The notes under the pieces: model-generated
What the model saw: only the letters and a program-made list of their open reading frames with translations
Databases searched by the model: none
What the model was told of the DNA's origin: nothing
Translations under genes and position numbers: made by a program
Assembly (NCBI GenBank): GCA_021732565.1
Contig: JAKFUT010000038.1
Location: 1 to 43,428, forward strand
Direction: 5' to 3'
Length of the DNA stretch: 43,428 nt
From: Candidatus Obscuribacterales bacterium
GTDB taxonomy: Bacteria > Cyanobacteriota > Vampirovibrionia > Obscuribacterales > Obscuribacteraceae
Shown here: piece after piece, positions 17,567 to 26,451 of the stretch
Layout of the letters: each line of letters opens with the position of its first letter
How positions within the stretch are numbered: the first letter of the stretch is position 1

Positions 17567-18547
17567 TCAATATTCACGCACTCGTAACATTGGGAGAATA
17601 GCCACCTCCACCTGAACCAAGCTGCCGAATCCCACCACCACATGGCACTCAGATCCTGATTCCACAAAAACGCCAAACAACCAAAATACAGCTTGCTGGA
17701 GATTGCCTATTGCCAGCCTTTCGATTCGCATTGCAAGCGCCCTCATTGACAGCCCGGCCAACCTGGTTATCGTTGCATTTTGAACAAGAGGAAACCAGTT
17801 CTTGACACGGCCCCGTGGCGTGCAAGGTGGAGTGCCTTGCAAACTGACTGTTTTGGACATTTTTACGCCCGTGCCTCCAGGCTCGTGACAAAGGAGACGT
17901 CGCGCAAAATATGGAGCGCAAGCGAATTGCTCCAAACCGATCAGGTGCACTCTGAGGTCCGTTGGGAAAGAACCAGGAATCCACCAGGATTCGGATCCAC
18001 TGGAGCATCGTGAGAACGGGCGATTTTCATGGGAACCAGTCCAGGGTCCGAAGTGGAGCACGAACAAAGCCATGCTGGTACCGCACCGCGCGACACCACA
18101 AGACATTTAAGAATTTAACTAGAGCAAATTACCAGGAACACTTAAATCAGAAAACCATTTTAGGGGCGCGCACCAATACAAGGCGTGGAAAGGGCACGCC
18201 AAATTCACGGTTGTCCCGCGATATGCAAATCCGCATGCAGACACTCTCTAAAGACCGATTTGGACACTGGTCGCAGGAAGGTTGGTCCATCGCAAGTAAC
18301 CCACCAGCCCTGAGCCAAGAGGACGCGGTACAGGCATTCGCTCCAGCCCGGATCCATTAAAGTTCCGGACCGGGTCTCCTTGCCAAACGCCTTCCTCAGC
18401 CAGCCCTCCACCACACCAACGGTTCACGCTTTGAATTAAAGTTCCATTTTTGTCGAGTCTTTGTTGTGACGAAGCGGCTGCAAGTGGCCACGTAAACGCC
18501 ACCGTTGATGCCCACAAGGCTGAGAATTGCAAGATGACCTTGGTCAC
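17567..18547 (-). pseudogene. Probable decayed secreted-protein gene
   Basis: Near 18547 the minus strand starts MTKVILQFSALWASTVAFTW and PLAAASS, a good signal peptide, followed by QRLDKNGTLIQSVNRW. The frame stops at 18248. Other frames stay open further left (17567-18106 and 17649-18008), with no family recognised and with frame changes needed throughout. It reads like an old gene eroded by indels. The plus-strand ORFs in the same stretch look no better. Confidence 0.35.
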
Positions 18548-18727
18548 AAAATCGCCATGACTTGGCCCCTACCTAAGTCACTAGAACACCCACTTCACGA
18601 TCGTTTCACGAATCTGCCATTATTAGCTTCTAATATTTTTCTCACTGAAGGACAGCGTCTTGGCTGCACGTTGCCTTCAACAGGGGAATTTCACCGAACG
18701 AGCGCGGTACCAAAGAGGTCATTTGAC

Positions 18728-19087
18728 ATGTATGTTCAACCTGAATTAGCGGCATTTGCAAATCAAAAATATACTCAGTTCAAACAGCGGTACCCCATGT
18801 TTGAGACCGAAAGGCTGCTAAGAATCGTTTGCGACAACATACAACAATCCCTTGACCTGGTTGAGGAAATGGCATCTTCTGCTGATCGAGTTCGTTGCAA
18901 TCAGCTGGCAGAAATCTTGGACGACCGAATTACCACCAACATCGACCAGGAAGAGTTGGCAATTTCACGTCAACGGATAGCTCAAATCCGGAACAGCAGC
19001 CGTCAGACTGACAGCCATCAGTTATCGCAACTGGTCAACAACAACACAATGAAGCAAGGTCCTCGCACTCGCTTCTTCGGCAAATGA
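18728..19087 (+). CDS. Hypothetical helical protein, 119 aa
   Basis: No family recognised. The frame is open from 18527, but AGAGG lies 9 bases before the ATG at 18728, where the protein-like part begins (MYVQPELAAFANQKYTQF). The product is soluble, almost wholly helical and rich in Gln, Arg and Glu, with no membrane segment. Two strong terminators follow within 90 bases. This is one of few intact genes in the decay zone, which suggests it is maintained. Confidence 0.65.
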   Translation: MYVQPELAAFANQKYTQFKQRYPMFETERLLRIVCDNIQQSLDLVEEMASSADRVRCNQLAEILDDRITTNIDQEELAISRQRIAQIRNSSRQTDSHQLSQLVNNNTMKQGPRTRFFGK

Positions 19088-19092
19088 TATTG

Positions 19093-19127
19093 CAAGCGGC
19101 GCCGTGTCTCAGAACACGGCGCGCTTG
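19093..19127 (+). terminator. Hairpin terminator 1 after the 119-aa gene
   Basis: CAAGC then, after one bulged G, GCGCCGTGT, pairing with ACACGGCGC-GCTTG (14 bp), loop CTCAGA, with a weak T-rich tail (TTC). It begins 6 bases after the stop codon. Confidence 0.65.
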
Positions 19128-19140
19128 TTCACACATTCAC

Positions 19141-19173
19141 CAGCTGGCTTTCCTGGAAAAGCCAGCTGTTTTT
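19141..19173 (+). terminator. Hairpin terminator 2 after the 119-aa gene
   Basis: CAGCTGGCTTT/AAAGCCAGCTG (11 bp, perfect), 6-base loop, followed by five T. It lies only 14 bases after the first hairpin, so this is a tandem terminator. Confidence 0.85.
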
Positions 19174-19242
19174 GTTCAAAATTTTGTTCAAATGATTGAA
19201 TGTCGCGAAAAAGCAAAAGTTTCCGTGTAATTCCTCTGATCG

Positions 19243-19977
19243 CTAATCGCCCTTGGTGTCCGCACCGCCGATGTAATGCAAAATCATTTCATGCCACACC
19301 GGCCAATCATGAGCATATCCGTCCCATACTCTAAACGCATGCCAGATTCCTCGATGCCACAAAGACGCGGAGAACTCCTGATTCTCTGCGAATGCAGGAT
19401 CTTCATTACCAATGGTCACTATGAGGTCTACTTTCCGCAGGGCGTCGATCTGAGCATTGTCGTCTATAGCATGAATGTAATGAATCGGGTTTCCCTGTAG
19501 AACCAGGTCGTCTTCGTAGCCATCTGTCCACGGTCTGATGTCGTAAATCCCACTCATCGCCACAACTCTGTTAAATGCTTCTGGATGTTTCAACGCCAGA
19601 TTCACGGAGTGATAGGCGCCGAAACTAGCGCCTACAGCCATTACATAAGGGTCGCTATTATGTGATTGTGTAAACGGTAGAACCTCTTTGATGACGTAGT
19701 CTTGATACTGCAAATGGCGCGCAGCACGCTGATGTGGCTCCACAGATCCGTTATCCCAGCTTTCGGGATCAACGCTGTCGATGCAAAATAGTTGAATCCA
19801 GCCGTTATCAATGTGTGTCTTCAACGCATCCATCATCCCGCGATTTTCCCAATCAAAGAAACGACCGGACTGGGTCGGAATGACAACCGCACGCGCGCCA
19901 CCATGTCCAAAAATCAGAAGTTCCATCTCTTTGCCAAGATTGTCACTATGCCACTTTTGGTATTCCCGCTGCATCAT
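19243..19977 (-). CDS. Esterase-type alpha/beta hydrolase
   Basis: About 244 residues. FGHGGARAVVIPTQ is the first strand region, GASFGAYHS the nucleophile elbow (GxSxG), IGNEDPA probably precedes the acid, and DGYAHDWPVWHE holds the likely catalytic His. The layout matches the putative-esterase family (esterase D/Ig85-like), as does the typical 'SGIYDIRPW'. No signal peptide, so cytoplasmic. The open frame begins with a GTG at 19983; AGG of AACAGG lies 5 bases before the ATG at 19977, which I prefer. Substrate unknown. The gene stands alone and is intact. Confidence 0.85.
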   Translation of the reverse strand: MMQREYQKWHSDNLGKEMELLIFGHGGARAVVIPTQSGRFFDWENRGMMDALKTHIDNGWIQLFCIDSVDPESWDNGSVEPHQRAARHLQYQDYVIKEVLPFTQSHNSDPYVMAVGASFGAYHSVNLALKHPEAFNRVVAMSGIYDIRPWTDGYEDDLVLQGNPIHYIHAIDDNAQIDALRKVDLIVTIGNEDPAFAENQEFSASLWHRGIWHAFRVWDGYAHDWPVWHEMILHYIGGADTKGD

Positions 19978-20180
19978 TGCCACCTGTTGTTCTCACCGAA
20001 GATGAGATTGTACCAACCCGAGAGAATTACAGCGTTTTGTTTGCACCGGTCGCAATCTTACGTTATCCACTGCCGACGACCAACAGGGCACACGGCGATA
20101 AATAGATTCAATCCGAAATCGGGTGATCCCAGTTACAAAAAACTCAGGCTTGTTCATTGTGACATTCTTCATTTCGCCCG

Positions 20181-20318
20181 ATGAGTTATGCCAGACGACA
20201 CGTCATTGTGGAGGATGCAACGCGAGATCAACTCAGGATGTTAGTCGAAACGCGGGATGGCACACCTAGCGGGAAATCTCGACGAATATTTGATGAAGGC
20301 ACGGATCCCGCCATCTGA
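20181..20318 (+). CDS. Small ORF, possible transposase N-terminal relic
   Basis: 45 residues, MSYARRHVIVEDATRDQL then RMLVETRDGTPSGKSRR. The Leu/Arg spacing recalls the start of IS630-type transposases, but the match is weak and no partner domain follows. No good ribosome binding site. Confidence 0.2.
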   Translation: MSYARRHVIVEDATRDQLRMLVETRDGTPSGKSRRIFDEGTDPAI

Positions 20319-20414
20319 ATCGCCAGTCACTAGCTGTTTTCCTGTCACAATGAGCCTGGCGTTCCCACAGGGGGCTCCTTGCTTCATAATGTATAAACGA
20401 AGACGCGAGGTGAA

Positions 20415-20564
20415 ATGGACAACGTCATATTAATTACGTGCGGAGTCATCGTTGTGCTAATGGTTGTTGGCGGCTTCGTCATAATCAAAGATCAAACGGC
20501 GCCTATTGGAAATCCCAACAGAAAGAAGCCACCTGAATCCGACCCCAATACAGAAAACAAATGA
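20415..20564 (+). CDS. Small single-pass membrane protein, 49 aa
   Basis: ATG at 20415 preceded by CGAGGTGAA, a good Shine-Dalgarno. The product is one hydrophobic helix from residue 4 (VILITCGVIVVLMVVGGFVI) followed by a polar tail with KKPPESDPNTENK. The topology (short N-terminus, basic/polar C-terminus) fits a small inner-membrane peptide. No homologue recognised and no neighbour gene to suggest a role. Confidence 0.6.
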   Translation: MDNVILITCGVIVVLMVVGGFVIIKDQTAPIGNPNRKKPPESDPNTENK

Positions 20565-21551
20565 TCCGCTCGGATCGCTCCATGATCCTGCCGTTGTGGA
20601 CGCTCTGTCACCAGATGTGCCGATTTCGCCTACTTCGCTCAACTGTTCCGACTTCGAAAAGTCATTGCCCCAAGTCTCCGAACAAAGGCGTCCGCCGGCT
20701 GCTCGACTGCGGATTACCGCTGATCATAAATTGGTGGGATCCAATTCGCGGACCATCTGAAGATGGCACCACAAAAATCACATGGTTACTTCCTTACGAC
20801 TAGCCGCCTTTGATTTTTCAGTAGAGGAGTCCTCTGCCTGTGGATTTTCAATCTGTTCAATTAAACGTTGGAGCCTTTTTCTAAACCGCCGGTTCAGATT
20901 CTTGTTTTCAGACATTCAATGGCGCAGATTTAGAGTGTTATTTGTCCATGCGGGTCTACGGCAAACTTCAACGTGAGCAACTGCTGCGATCGGGGGAACG
21001 ATCACTGGCGGGACCATTACGGGAAATATCATTAACAAAAACTCCTCACCTGCCGCATAAGCGACAAGAAAACTGCTCACAAGTCCGTTTTAGCAGCGCA
21101 CAACCTCAAGGTTGTCAGCGTATTAGACTACTCCAACAGAAACAATGATTCATTGCGTCAAACTTACATGGGAGCACGGGAATAATCCCACTTAATCACA
21201 TCAGTAATTGGTGCTTTCGGTATCCGGGTTCGAAGTTACCTGAAAAACGTGACGCCACACAAAACAATCGGTTCCCCAACCAGTGCATTTCCAATTAGTT
21301 AGGCACGACAAGTCTCTTGACCGCACCACCATTGACATTCAACAAAGTGGAGAGAAACACGTACTCTTTTTTAGTGATACACACCTTCCCGAGCCAGTTA
21401 GAATTTTCACAACTCAATCTTTGTTAAGATGAGCAGGTATCAATTATTGTTCAGGCAAAGAAGTTGATGCATGTACTTAGACTTAGATACTTCCTGGTCG
21501 GGTCGGATCGACAAGCAATTTTTTCAATCTGCCTGGAGAAGAAGAAGACTC
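20565..21551. other. Non-coding or eroded stretch
   Basis: Overlapping short plus-strand ORFs (20506-21148) have no ribosome binding sites and no coherent protein character. I see no RNA gene or repeat. It lies between the 49-aa gene and the NDH-2 relic and probably belongs to the same decayed region. Confidence 0.5.
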
Positions 21552-21789
21552 GCTGACGATGAAGTCTTTCGCCGATTCCAGTCAGTTACGCAATTCAGTT
21601 ATTGCAGCTCTCGAAGCAACGTTATGAAGCAGAATCCGAAATAGACGGTGCTATAGGGAAGACAGAAACCATTACTTACGTTTGTGGTGGCAGGCGGATT
21701 CGCAGGCGTGGAAACGGTGGCAGCGATCAATGATTTTGTGCGTGATCGGTTGAACTATCCGCAGTTAACGAAAGACATGGTGCGAATGA
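21552..21789 (+). pseudogene. Type II NADH dehydrogenase (NDH-2) relic
   Basis: Two pieces in different frames. First, LTMKSFADSSQLRNSVIAAL from 21552, which ends at a TGA. Then TFVVAGGFAGVETVAAINDF from about 21672, continuing VRDRLNYPQL. Together they match the middle of NDH-2/FAD-dependent pyridine nucleotide oxidoreductases: the 'LRN-x-VI' segment before the NADH-binding GGGFAGVE motif, here with one Gly missing. Only about 80 of the usual 400 or so residues remain recognisable. Clearly non-functional. Confidence 0.7.
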
Positions 21790-22336
21790 TGTGCAGGCAT
21801 TTCTGTATCATGCCGAACAAGTTCCTCACGCATTGCAGCGACTTCTAAAATGAATTTCTTAAGTTGCGATGATGTGGTCAATGACTTCATCCGTTCAAAT
21901 ATGAATGAAACTAGATAACCGTGTACTTGATGTGATCGAAATGCAACGCCAGTTCGCTTTGGTGCTCATTCTTCACTTGTCGATCGTAGCGAAGAACTCC
22001 GGATTCACGGGCGCGCAACTTGGATATGTGCAAAACCTCGATGATGGTGAAAACGGAAATATCTGGACAAAGTAAGAACGGTTGACACACCGAAGTCCCG
22101 TCCAGCCTGCCAACGTGACACCTCATCAAGGATTTTCACCGCAAGTGGTTGGTGCCCGGGTGTCCAGTCGGTACGTGCTCCAGCCATGGTCAGCCCGCAA
22201 CAAGCACTATTGGGGGTGTAATTCTAGTTATGTGTTGGGGGTGGCAGTTGTTCACTGTTGAGAAATCGACTGTAGCAACTATTCTATGCCCAGTCATTAA
22301 TGTCGTTGATTATTGGCGCAGAAGGAAGTTCGATAG
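21790..22336. other. Eroded stretch with one possible small ORF
   Basis: A 56-codon plus-strand ORF (21905-22075, MKLDNRVLDVIEMQRQF…) and two overlapping minus-strand ORFs (21911-22187) compete. None has a convincing ribosome binding site or known family. The rest is without structure that I can see. Confidence 0.35.
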
Positions 22337-22915
22337 TTAGAACTGAGCCGATCTCCGCCGATTCCAGTGAAGAACACTTCCCTTCACATTCGCAGTGCTG
22401 TTAAGCATTCCACCGCCGCTTGCGCTGGAACCTACAGCGGATTGTTCCGGGTAGGTTTGATATGGCTTATAAGCTTTTACGCTGCTTGGTGCCGATGCAG
22501 TTTTGGGTCCCATGGTTTTAGCAGTAGCTCGCTGACCTGTCGGTCCACTACCACGCCGAGGAAGAGGACTGGCTGCCACAGGTGGTGCCTTGGGCACACC
22601 GTTCACTACCTGAGGAAGCCCATTCGTCATACCGGCCCCGGTCGGAGTGTAGTAAGAATTGAATCCTGCGCGTGGTAGCTGTCTAGGTGCGGCGGCAGCA
22701 GCGGCAGCTGCCGCTGCTGGATTTGCTGCCGGGTTGGTTCTCATATCATTGACAGCAGGGGCATCATCGGTGATTTGTATCTGCTGGCGGGCCATATAAA
22801 AATTTCGCATGTTCGGGTTATCGTTTCGATACCCGCCTTGCGCCATGGCGGGCTCTGAAAACCATCCGGCGACAGACACCAGACTCAACCCGGCCAACAC
22901 AAATGCCATTTTCAT
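22337..22915 (-). CDS. Secreted hypothetical protein with poly-Ala tract
   Basis: 192 residues from the ATG at 22915, chosen because GGGGAG lies 9 bases upstream; an in-frame TTG lies 9 bases earlier (22924). A signal peptide (MKMAFVLAGLSLVSVAGW, cleavage near AMAQ) precedes a low-complexity body: a run of about ten alanines after PAANP, and many Pro, Gly, Ser and Asn residues. No catalytic motif or domain. It is divergent from lpxI. Probably an exported structural or surface protein; function unknown. Confidence 0.65.
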   Translation of the reverse strand: MKMAFVLAGLSLVSVAGWFSEPAMAQGGYRNDNPNMRNFYMARQQIQITDDAPAVNDMRTNPAANPAAAAAAAAAAPRQLPRAGFNSYYTPTGAGMTNGLPQVVNGVPKAPPVAASPLPRRGSGPTGQRATAKTMGPKTASAPSSVKAYKPYQTYPEQSAVGSSASGGGMLNSTANVKGSVLHWNRRRSAQF

Positions 22916-23443
22916 CGCTAACAACTCCCCAGCCAGAGGGCTCAGTCCTATTCTACTAAATCGTGTGATCCACCAAGCAAGCTAGGGCATAAGCCGGCTC
23001 TTAGCTAAGTTTAAGGTGGTTTCACCTGCAATGTCAAGGGAGATTAAGCCTGGGACAGGGTTGTCGACTTTGCGGTTGTATTGGCTTGATTGCACGTACT
23101 TAAGACGCCCTCATAAGTTCGCAACCTCGAAGCCGCCGTAACAAATAGCGATGCGGAAGCGGCAGAAGCCAGCCCTGGTAGAGGGAACCGGATGTTTCGC
23201 AATTGGCCGTAACGGCAGTCAACAAGGCAATCTCGGACACATTTAAGCTACACAATTCCAAATGCTACATTCCTACATACTTATTGCTACATATTATTGA
23301 ATGGGCGAGTAGTCAGGCGAACAGCCAAGGCGACCTTACTTAGGGTGTGACTTAGGTTTCGTTTAAAGAAGCCCAAGGCTCTGCCGAAACGACTAGTGCT
23401 AAACTTGGCAAGAGATTGATTACCCCGCAAGGAAATCCGTAAC
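22916..23443. other. Divergent intergenic region
   Basis: Lies between the minus-strand secreted protein and plus-strand lpxI and should hold both promoters. No consensus box is clear. Around 23247-23296 CTACA occurs four times with uneven spacing. A minus-strand ORF at 23287-23574 is a shadow of lpxI. Confidence 0.5.
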
Positions 23444-24301
23444 GTGATCAAAACAGTAGACTCGGTGGCACAAACAGCCCAGCCAGCAAAGACTGACCGC
23501 ATGCTAGGGCTTGTAGCCGGAGAAGGCAAGCTACCTGCTATCCTGGCCCGCTCGGCCAAAGAACAAGGCTTCAAAGTAGTAGCTCTGGCACTATCGGAAG
23601 AGGCAAAGCATCGCGTCTCCCCTCATGCCTACAAGACTTACATAATTGCTCCTGGCCAAATTCAGCGAAACATGAGGCTGATGCAGCAAGAGAATGTGAA
23701 AGAGATGGTATTCATCGGCAAGGTGCCGAAGATGCAGTTGTTGCTGAATGCCCATAAACTCGATTGGACCGCAATCCGAGAACTGAGTAAGCTGCCAAAC
23801 TTTAGCGACGACACCATTCAGTGTGCCATGGGAGACTTCGTAGCCTCGCTCGGAATGAGTGTACGCACCCAGTCTGAATTTTTGCGCGAACTGTTTCCAG
23901 ATGTGGGGATATTGAGCAGCCGGCACCCCAGTGCACAGGAATACGCAGACATCCAATACGGGCTACGAATAGCAAAAGAGATTGCCCGTCTCGACATCGG
24001 CCAAACAGTGGTTGTTCGAGAAGAAATGATTCTGGCGATTGAAGCCATCGAAGGAACAGATGAAACCATTCGCCGCGCAGTGCAATTGGCGCGCAATGCG
24101 ATAGTAGTAGTCAAAGTTTCTAAGCCCAATCAAGATCAGCGATTTGATATTCCTACAGTCGGACTCAATACGCTCAATTCAATGGTGGGTCCAAAACCGG
24201 GCGGTGTTCTTGCAATTGAAGCAAACGAAACCATGGTGGTGGATCGGGAAGAAATGATCGCATTTGCAGACAAGCATCAAATGTCGCTGGTTGCAGTTTA
24301 G
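23444..24301 (+). CDS. lpxI: LpxI-family UDP-2,3-diacylglucosamine pyrophosphatase
   Basis: 285 residues. LpxI hydrolyses UDP-2,3-diacylglucosamine to lipid X and UMP in lipid A synthesis at the inner-membrane face, replacing LpxH. Seen here: GLVAGEGKLPAILA (22-35) at the N-domain start, VFIGKVPK, the mid-linker, and the C-domain motifs GTDETIRRA, VVKVSKPNQDQRFDIPTVG and GGVLAIEANETMVVDREEM. The length is normal for the family, with about 20 extra N-terminal residues. The GTG at 23444 is supported by AAGGAA about 9 bases upstream; an ATG at 23501 is the alternative. The gene implies a lipid A-bearing outer membrane, though the rest of the lpx cluster is not adjacent. Confidence 0.9.
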   Translation: MIKTVDSVAQTAQPAKTDRMLGLVAGEGKLPAILARSAKEQGFKVVALALSEEAKHRVSPHAYKTYIIAPGQIQRNMRLMQQENVKEMVFIGKVPKMQLLLNAHKLDWTAIRELSKLPNFSDDTIQCAMGDFVASLGMSVRTQSEFLRELFPDVGILSSRHPSAQEYADIQYGLRIAKEIARLDIGQTVVVREEMILAIEAIEGTDETIRRAVQLARNAIVVVKVSKPNQDQRFDIPTVGLNTLNSMVGPKPGGVLAIEANETMVVDREEMIAFADKHQMSLVAV

Positions 24302-24468
24302 GGTTGAATAACTAGCCGCGATCACCGCATGAACCTATGACCCAAGTCGAAAACCAGGCTCTCATGCCTGTCTGTTTGCTTTGCATCACCAGGCTTCATC
24401 CTTAGTTACGAGGAGATAGATATCGGTCATTGGCGGGCATGAAACACTCACCTTGCTGAGGCACGCTC

Positions 24469-25560
24469 GTGAAGAAACTACTTGCTCTTCTTCTCATGAC
24501 CATGCCGGCATTTTGTTGCGGGAGAGTAGGAGCTGAAGAAGACGAACCAATCTATCGCCAGCTTAATGCCCGAGCAATTAGTGCGTTCCGACAGGGAAAT
24601 AATGCCGAGGCTGAGGCTTTGTACAAGAAAGCCCTCGAAGCTTATATTCCAGAAAAGGAACACTACGACCAGACGATCAAACACAACCTCGCCCTGCTAT
24701 TCCGCGCCACAGGCAAGACCGAAGAAGCTGCTGTCATAGAGTCGTCGCTTGGCAGTCAGCCCACTGCAAAGCCAACCGATTCGGATGGGTCCAATAGCTC
24801 AGCTACCACGCCAAAGTTACCAGGAGCGGTGGAAATCACCAGGAGGCTGGACTCGCCCCCGGTGTTGCCCGTGTCAGGACCGGCGCTTCTACCGCTTGTG
24901 GATATGGGAAGAGTAACAGTGATTCCCTCCTCCGGGTCAACAGCGCACGGTGCGACAGGTAGAAGATCTCCAACATCCGGGGTGAACCATACGGAATGTG
25001 CGGTGGAAACACCGCTGAGTAAGGAAGACGCCAATGTGTTAATTGACTTTTGCGCCAACCGGGCCCGATCGGTTGCTATGAGCAAGCACCCCGGGGCGAC
25101 CAGGATTTTTCCTGGCACAACACGTGCTTATAAGACAGGTAAGGATGAAGCCAGAATTGAAGTGCATTCACTGGTTATGATTGGGACAAAAATGGTGGCG
25201 GAGCACCTCAATTTTAGACTTTCCACAAAGGGTGGAGAGATTACGGTTTTGAATATCGCCTCTGTCGCGGCGCCGCCGACTCCAGCGTCCACAGTTCGGC
25301 ACTCCGTGTTTAACCAGCTTCCGACTCGGACGGCAACTCAAGAGGTAAATCTCTTCCAAAAACCTGAGGGAGAAGAACCGGAGCAACCTCCGCTGCAACA
25401 ACCCCCAAAATCGATTCTAAGCGGGTTTGAACAGGAAGGCAGTTTTGGTGGGAACACATCCTTTCAGCCTACACCATGGCCAACCTCACCGGCAGCCAAC
25501 GAACCGGAGCCCACGCAAACCTATACACCACCTCAGCCCCCTCCTTCAGGTGGCACCTGA
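24469..25560 (+). CDS. Secreted TPR protein with Pro-rich C-terminus
   Basis: 363 residues, starting at a GTG with GAGG 7 bases upstream. Signal peptide (KKLLALLLMTMPAFCCG). One or two TPR units (about 28-95: RQGNNAEAEALYKKALEAY, LALLFRATGKTEEA) are followed by a Ser/Thr/Pro-rich linker. A compact domain (about 175-265) has ECAVETPLSKEDANVLIDFC and 'RIEVHSLVMIGTKMVAEHL'. The tail is very rich in Pro, Gln and Thr and ends PQPPPSGGT. The cysteine after the signal core could be a lipobox (FCCG), but the spacing is not ideal. Function unknown; the TPR suggests a protein-binding role in the periplasm. Confidence 0.75.
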   Translation: MKKLLALLLMTMPAFCCGRVGAEEDEPIYRQLNARAISAFRQGNNAEAEALYKKALEAYIPEKEHYDQTIKHNLALLFRATGKTEEAAVIESSLGSQPTAKPTDSDGSNSSATTPKLPGAVEITRRLDSPPVLPVSGPALLPLVDMGRVTVIPSSGSTAHGATGRRSPTSGVNHTECAVETPLSKEDANVLIDFCANRARSVAMSKHPGATRIFPGTTRAYKTGKDEARIEVHSLVMIGTKMVAEHLNFRLSTKGGEITVLNIASVAAPPTPASTVRHSVFNQLPTRTATQEVNLFQKPEGEEPEQPPLQQPPKSILSGFEQEGSFGGNTSFQPTPWPTSPAANEPEPTQTYTPPQPPPSGGT

Positions 25561-25693
25561 AGGAAGCAGTAGAAGCCGTGTGCTTCTCTTGTAAACGCTC
25601 GGTGCCTTGCCTTGCCTTGCCTGCTAGCTGCTCGTTTCGCGCAAGGCGCTCAAGCTCGCTTCTAGAGTGTAAGCATCGACAAATCGACTCGCT

Positions 25694-26122
25694 TTACATA
25701 TCACCAAGACTGAAGGCATCTTTACTAAAAGGCTCGTCGGCGCTGCCGGTCCGCGCATTCTTGATACCGGAAAGCACTCCGCCCGCGCCACCGCTCACAC
25801 ATCCAAAAGGCGTGGCTATGACGCCGGCGGGCGCCAGCAAGAGCCAGTTACCGGTATCGCCTACAAGGTCTTTGGTACCCTGAACGATTTCCTGACCGGT
25901 CTTTCTTACGATGGCAATTGGCGTGCCGAAAACGACGCCTGCGGCAAATGAAGCAGAGCGAGCGGCAAAATTTGAGGCACCACCTCTGCCACCGGATTTC
26001 TTTGCTGGTGCCGAAGCCGGTTTGCTTTCAGTTGTAGCACCGTCAGCTGCAATAGCCGGAACTGCTGAGCCGACTATAAAAATAGTAAAAGCTAAAGCGA
26101 ATCTCGTGATTGCTTTTGTCAT
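25694..26122 (-). CDS. Small secreted protein with Gly-rich hydrophobic core
   Basis: 142 residues. Signal peptide (MTKAITRFALAFTIFIVGSA, cleavage near AIAA). A Lys/Ser/Ala linker, then a Gly/Ala-rich hydrophobic segment (NFAARSASFAAGVVFGTPIA) and a second one (LLLAPAGVIATPFGCVSGGA), which recall glycine-zipper packing. GGAG precedes the ATG by about 11 bases. No family recognised. Convergent with the TPR gene on its left. Confidence 0.65.
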   Translation of the reverse strand: MTKAITRFALAFTIFIVGSAVPAIAADGATTESKPASAPAKKSGGRGGASNFAARSASFAAGVVFGTPIAIVRKTGQEIVQGTKDLVGDTGNWLLLAPAGVIATPFGCVSGGAGGVLSGIKNARTGSADEPFSKDAFSLGDM

Positions 26123-26451
26123 GACAAGTACTTCTCCAGAGCGTAGTACTCTATGCTAGCGATCTTCTTGCGTCACGTCCATTGCGAGTTACGTGAAACG
26201 GTGGTCCGCGCCATGTGCCGTGGTCCCTGAAAATAGGCTCATAATAGGGCTGCAGAGCATTTTCGACTAACAACAAACATGTTTTCTTTCGCCGTCCTAC
26301 TTACAAATGTTTTACCTGACGTTCGCGCGCATGACAACTGTGTCTTGAGAAAGAATTTGCAGTATGAGACCGAGACGGCTTCAAATCAGTATCCGCGACG
26401 ACCTTTCTTGGTGTATAAACAACCAATGGCCGCGAGGAGAGAAGGAGTTAT
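26123..26451. other. Divergent intergenic region
   Basis: Between two secreted-protein genes that point away from each other. A TATAAAC lies about 40 bases before the right-hand gene, and a similar ATGTATAAACGA precedes the 49-aa gene at 20415; both could be -10 boxes. No gene seen. Confidence 0.4.

Noticed and set aside
23247..23296. Four CTACA repeats before lpxI
   Set aside because: Spacing is irregular and the unit is short; too weak to call a regulatory array.
25603..25624. Short tandem CTTGC repeats
   Set aside because: About three units only, in a short intergenic gap; not a CRISPR or a meaningful satellite. No CRISPR array was seen anywhere in the window.
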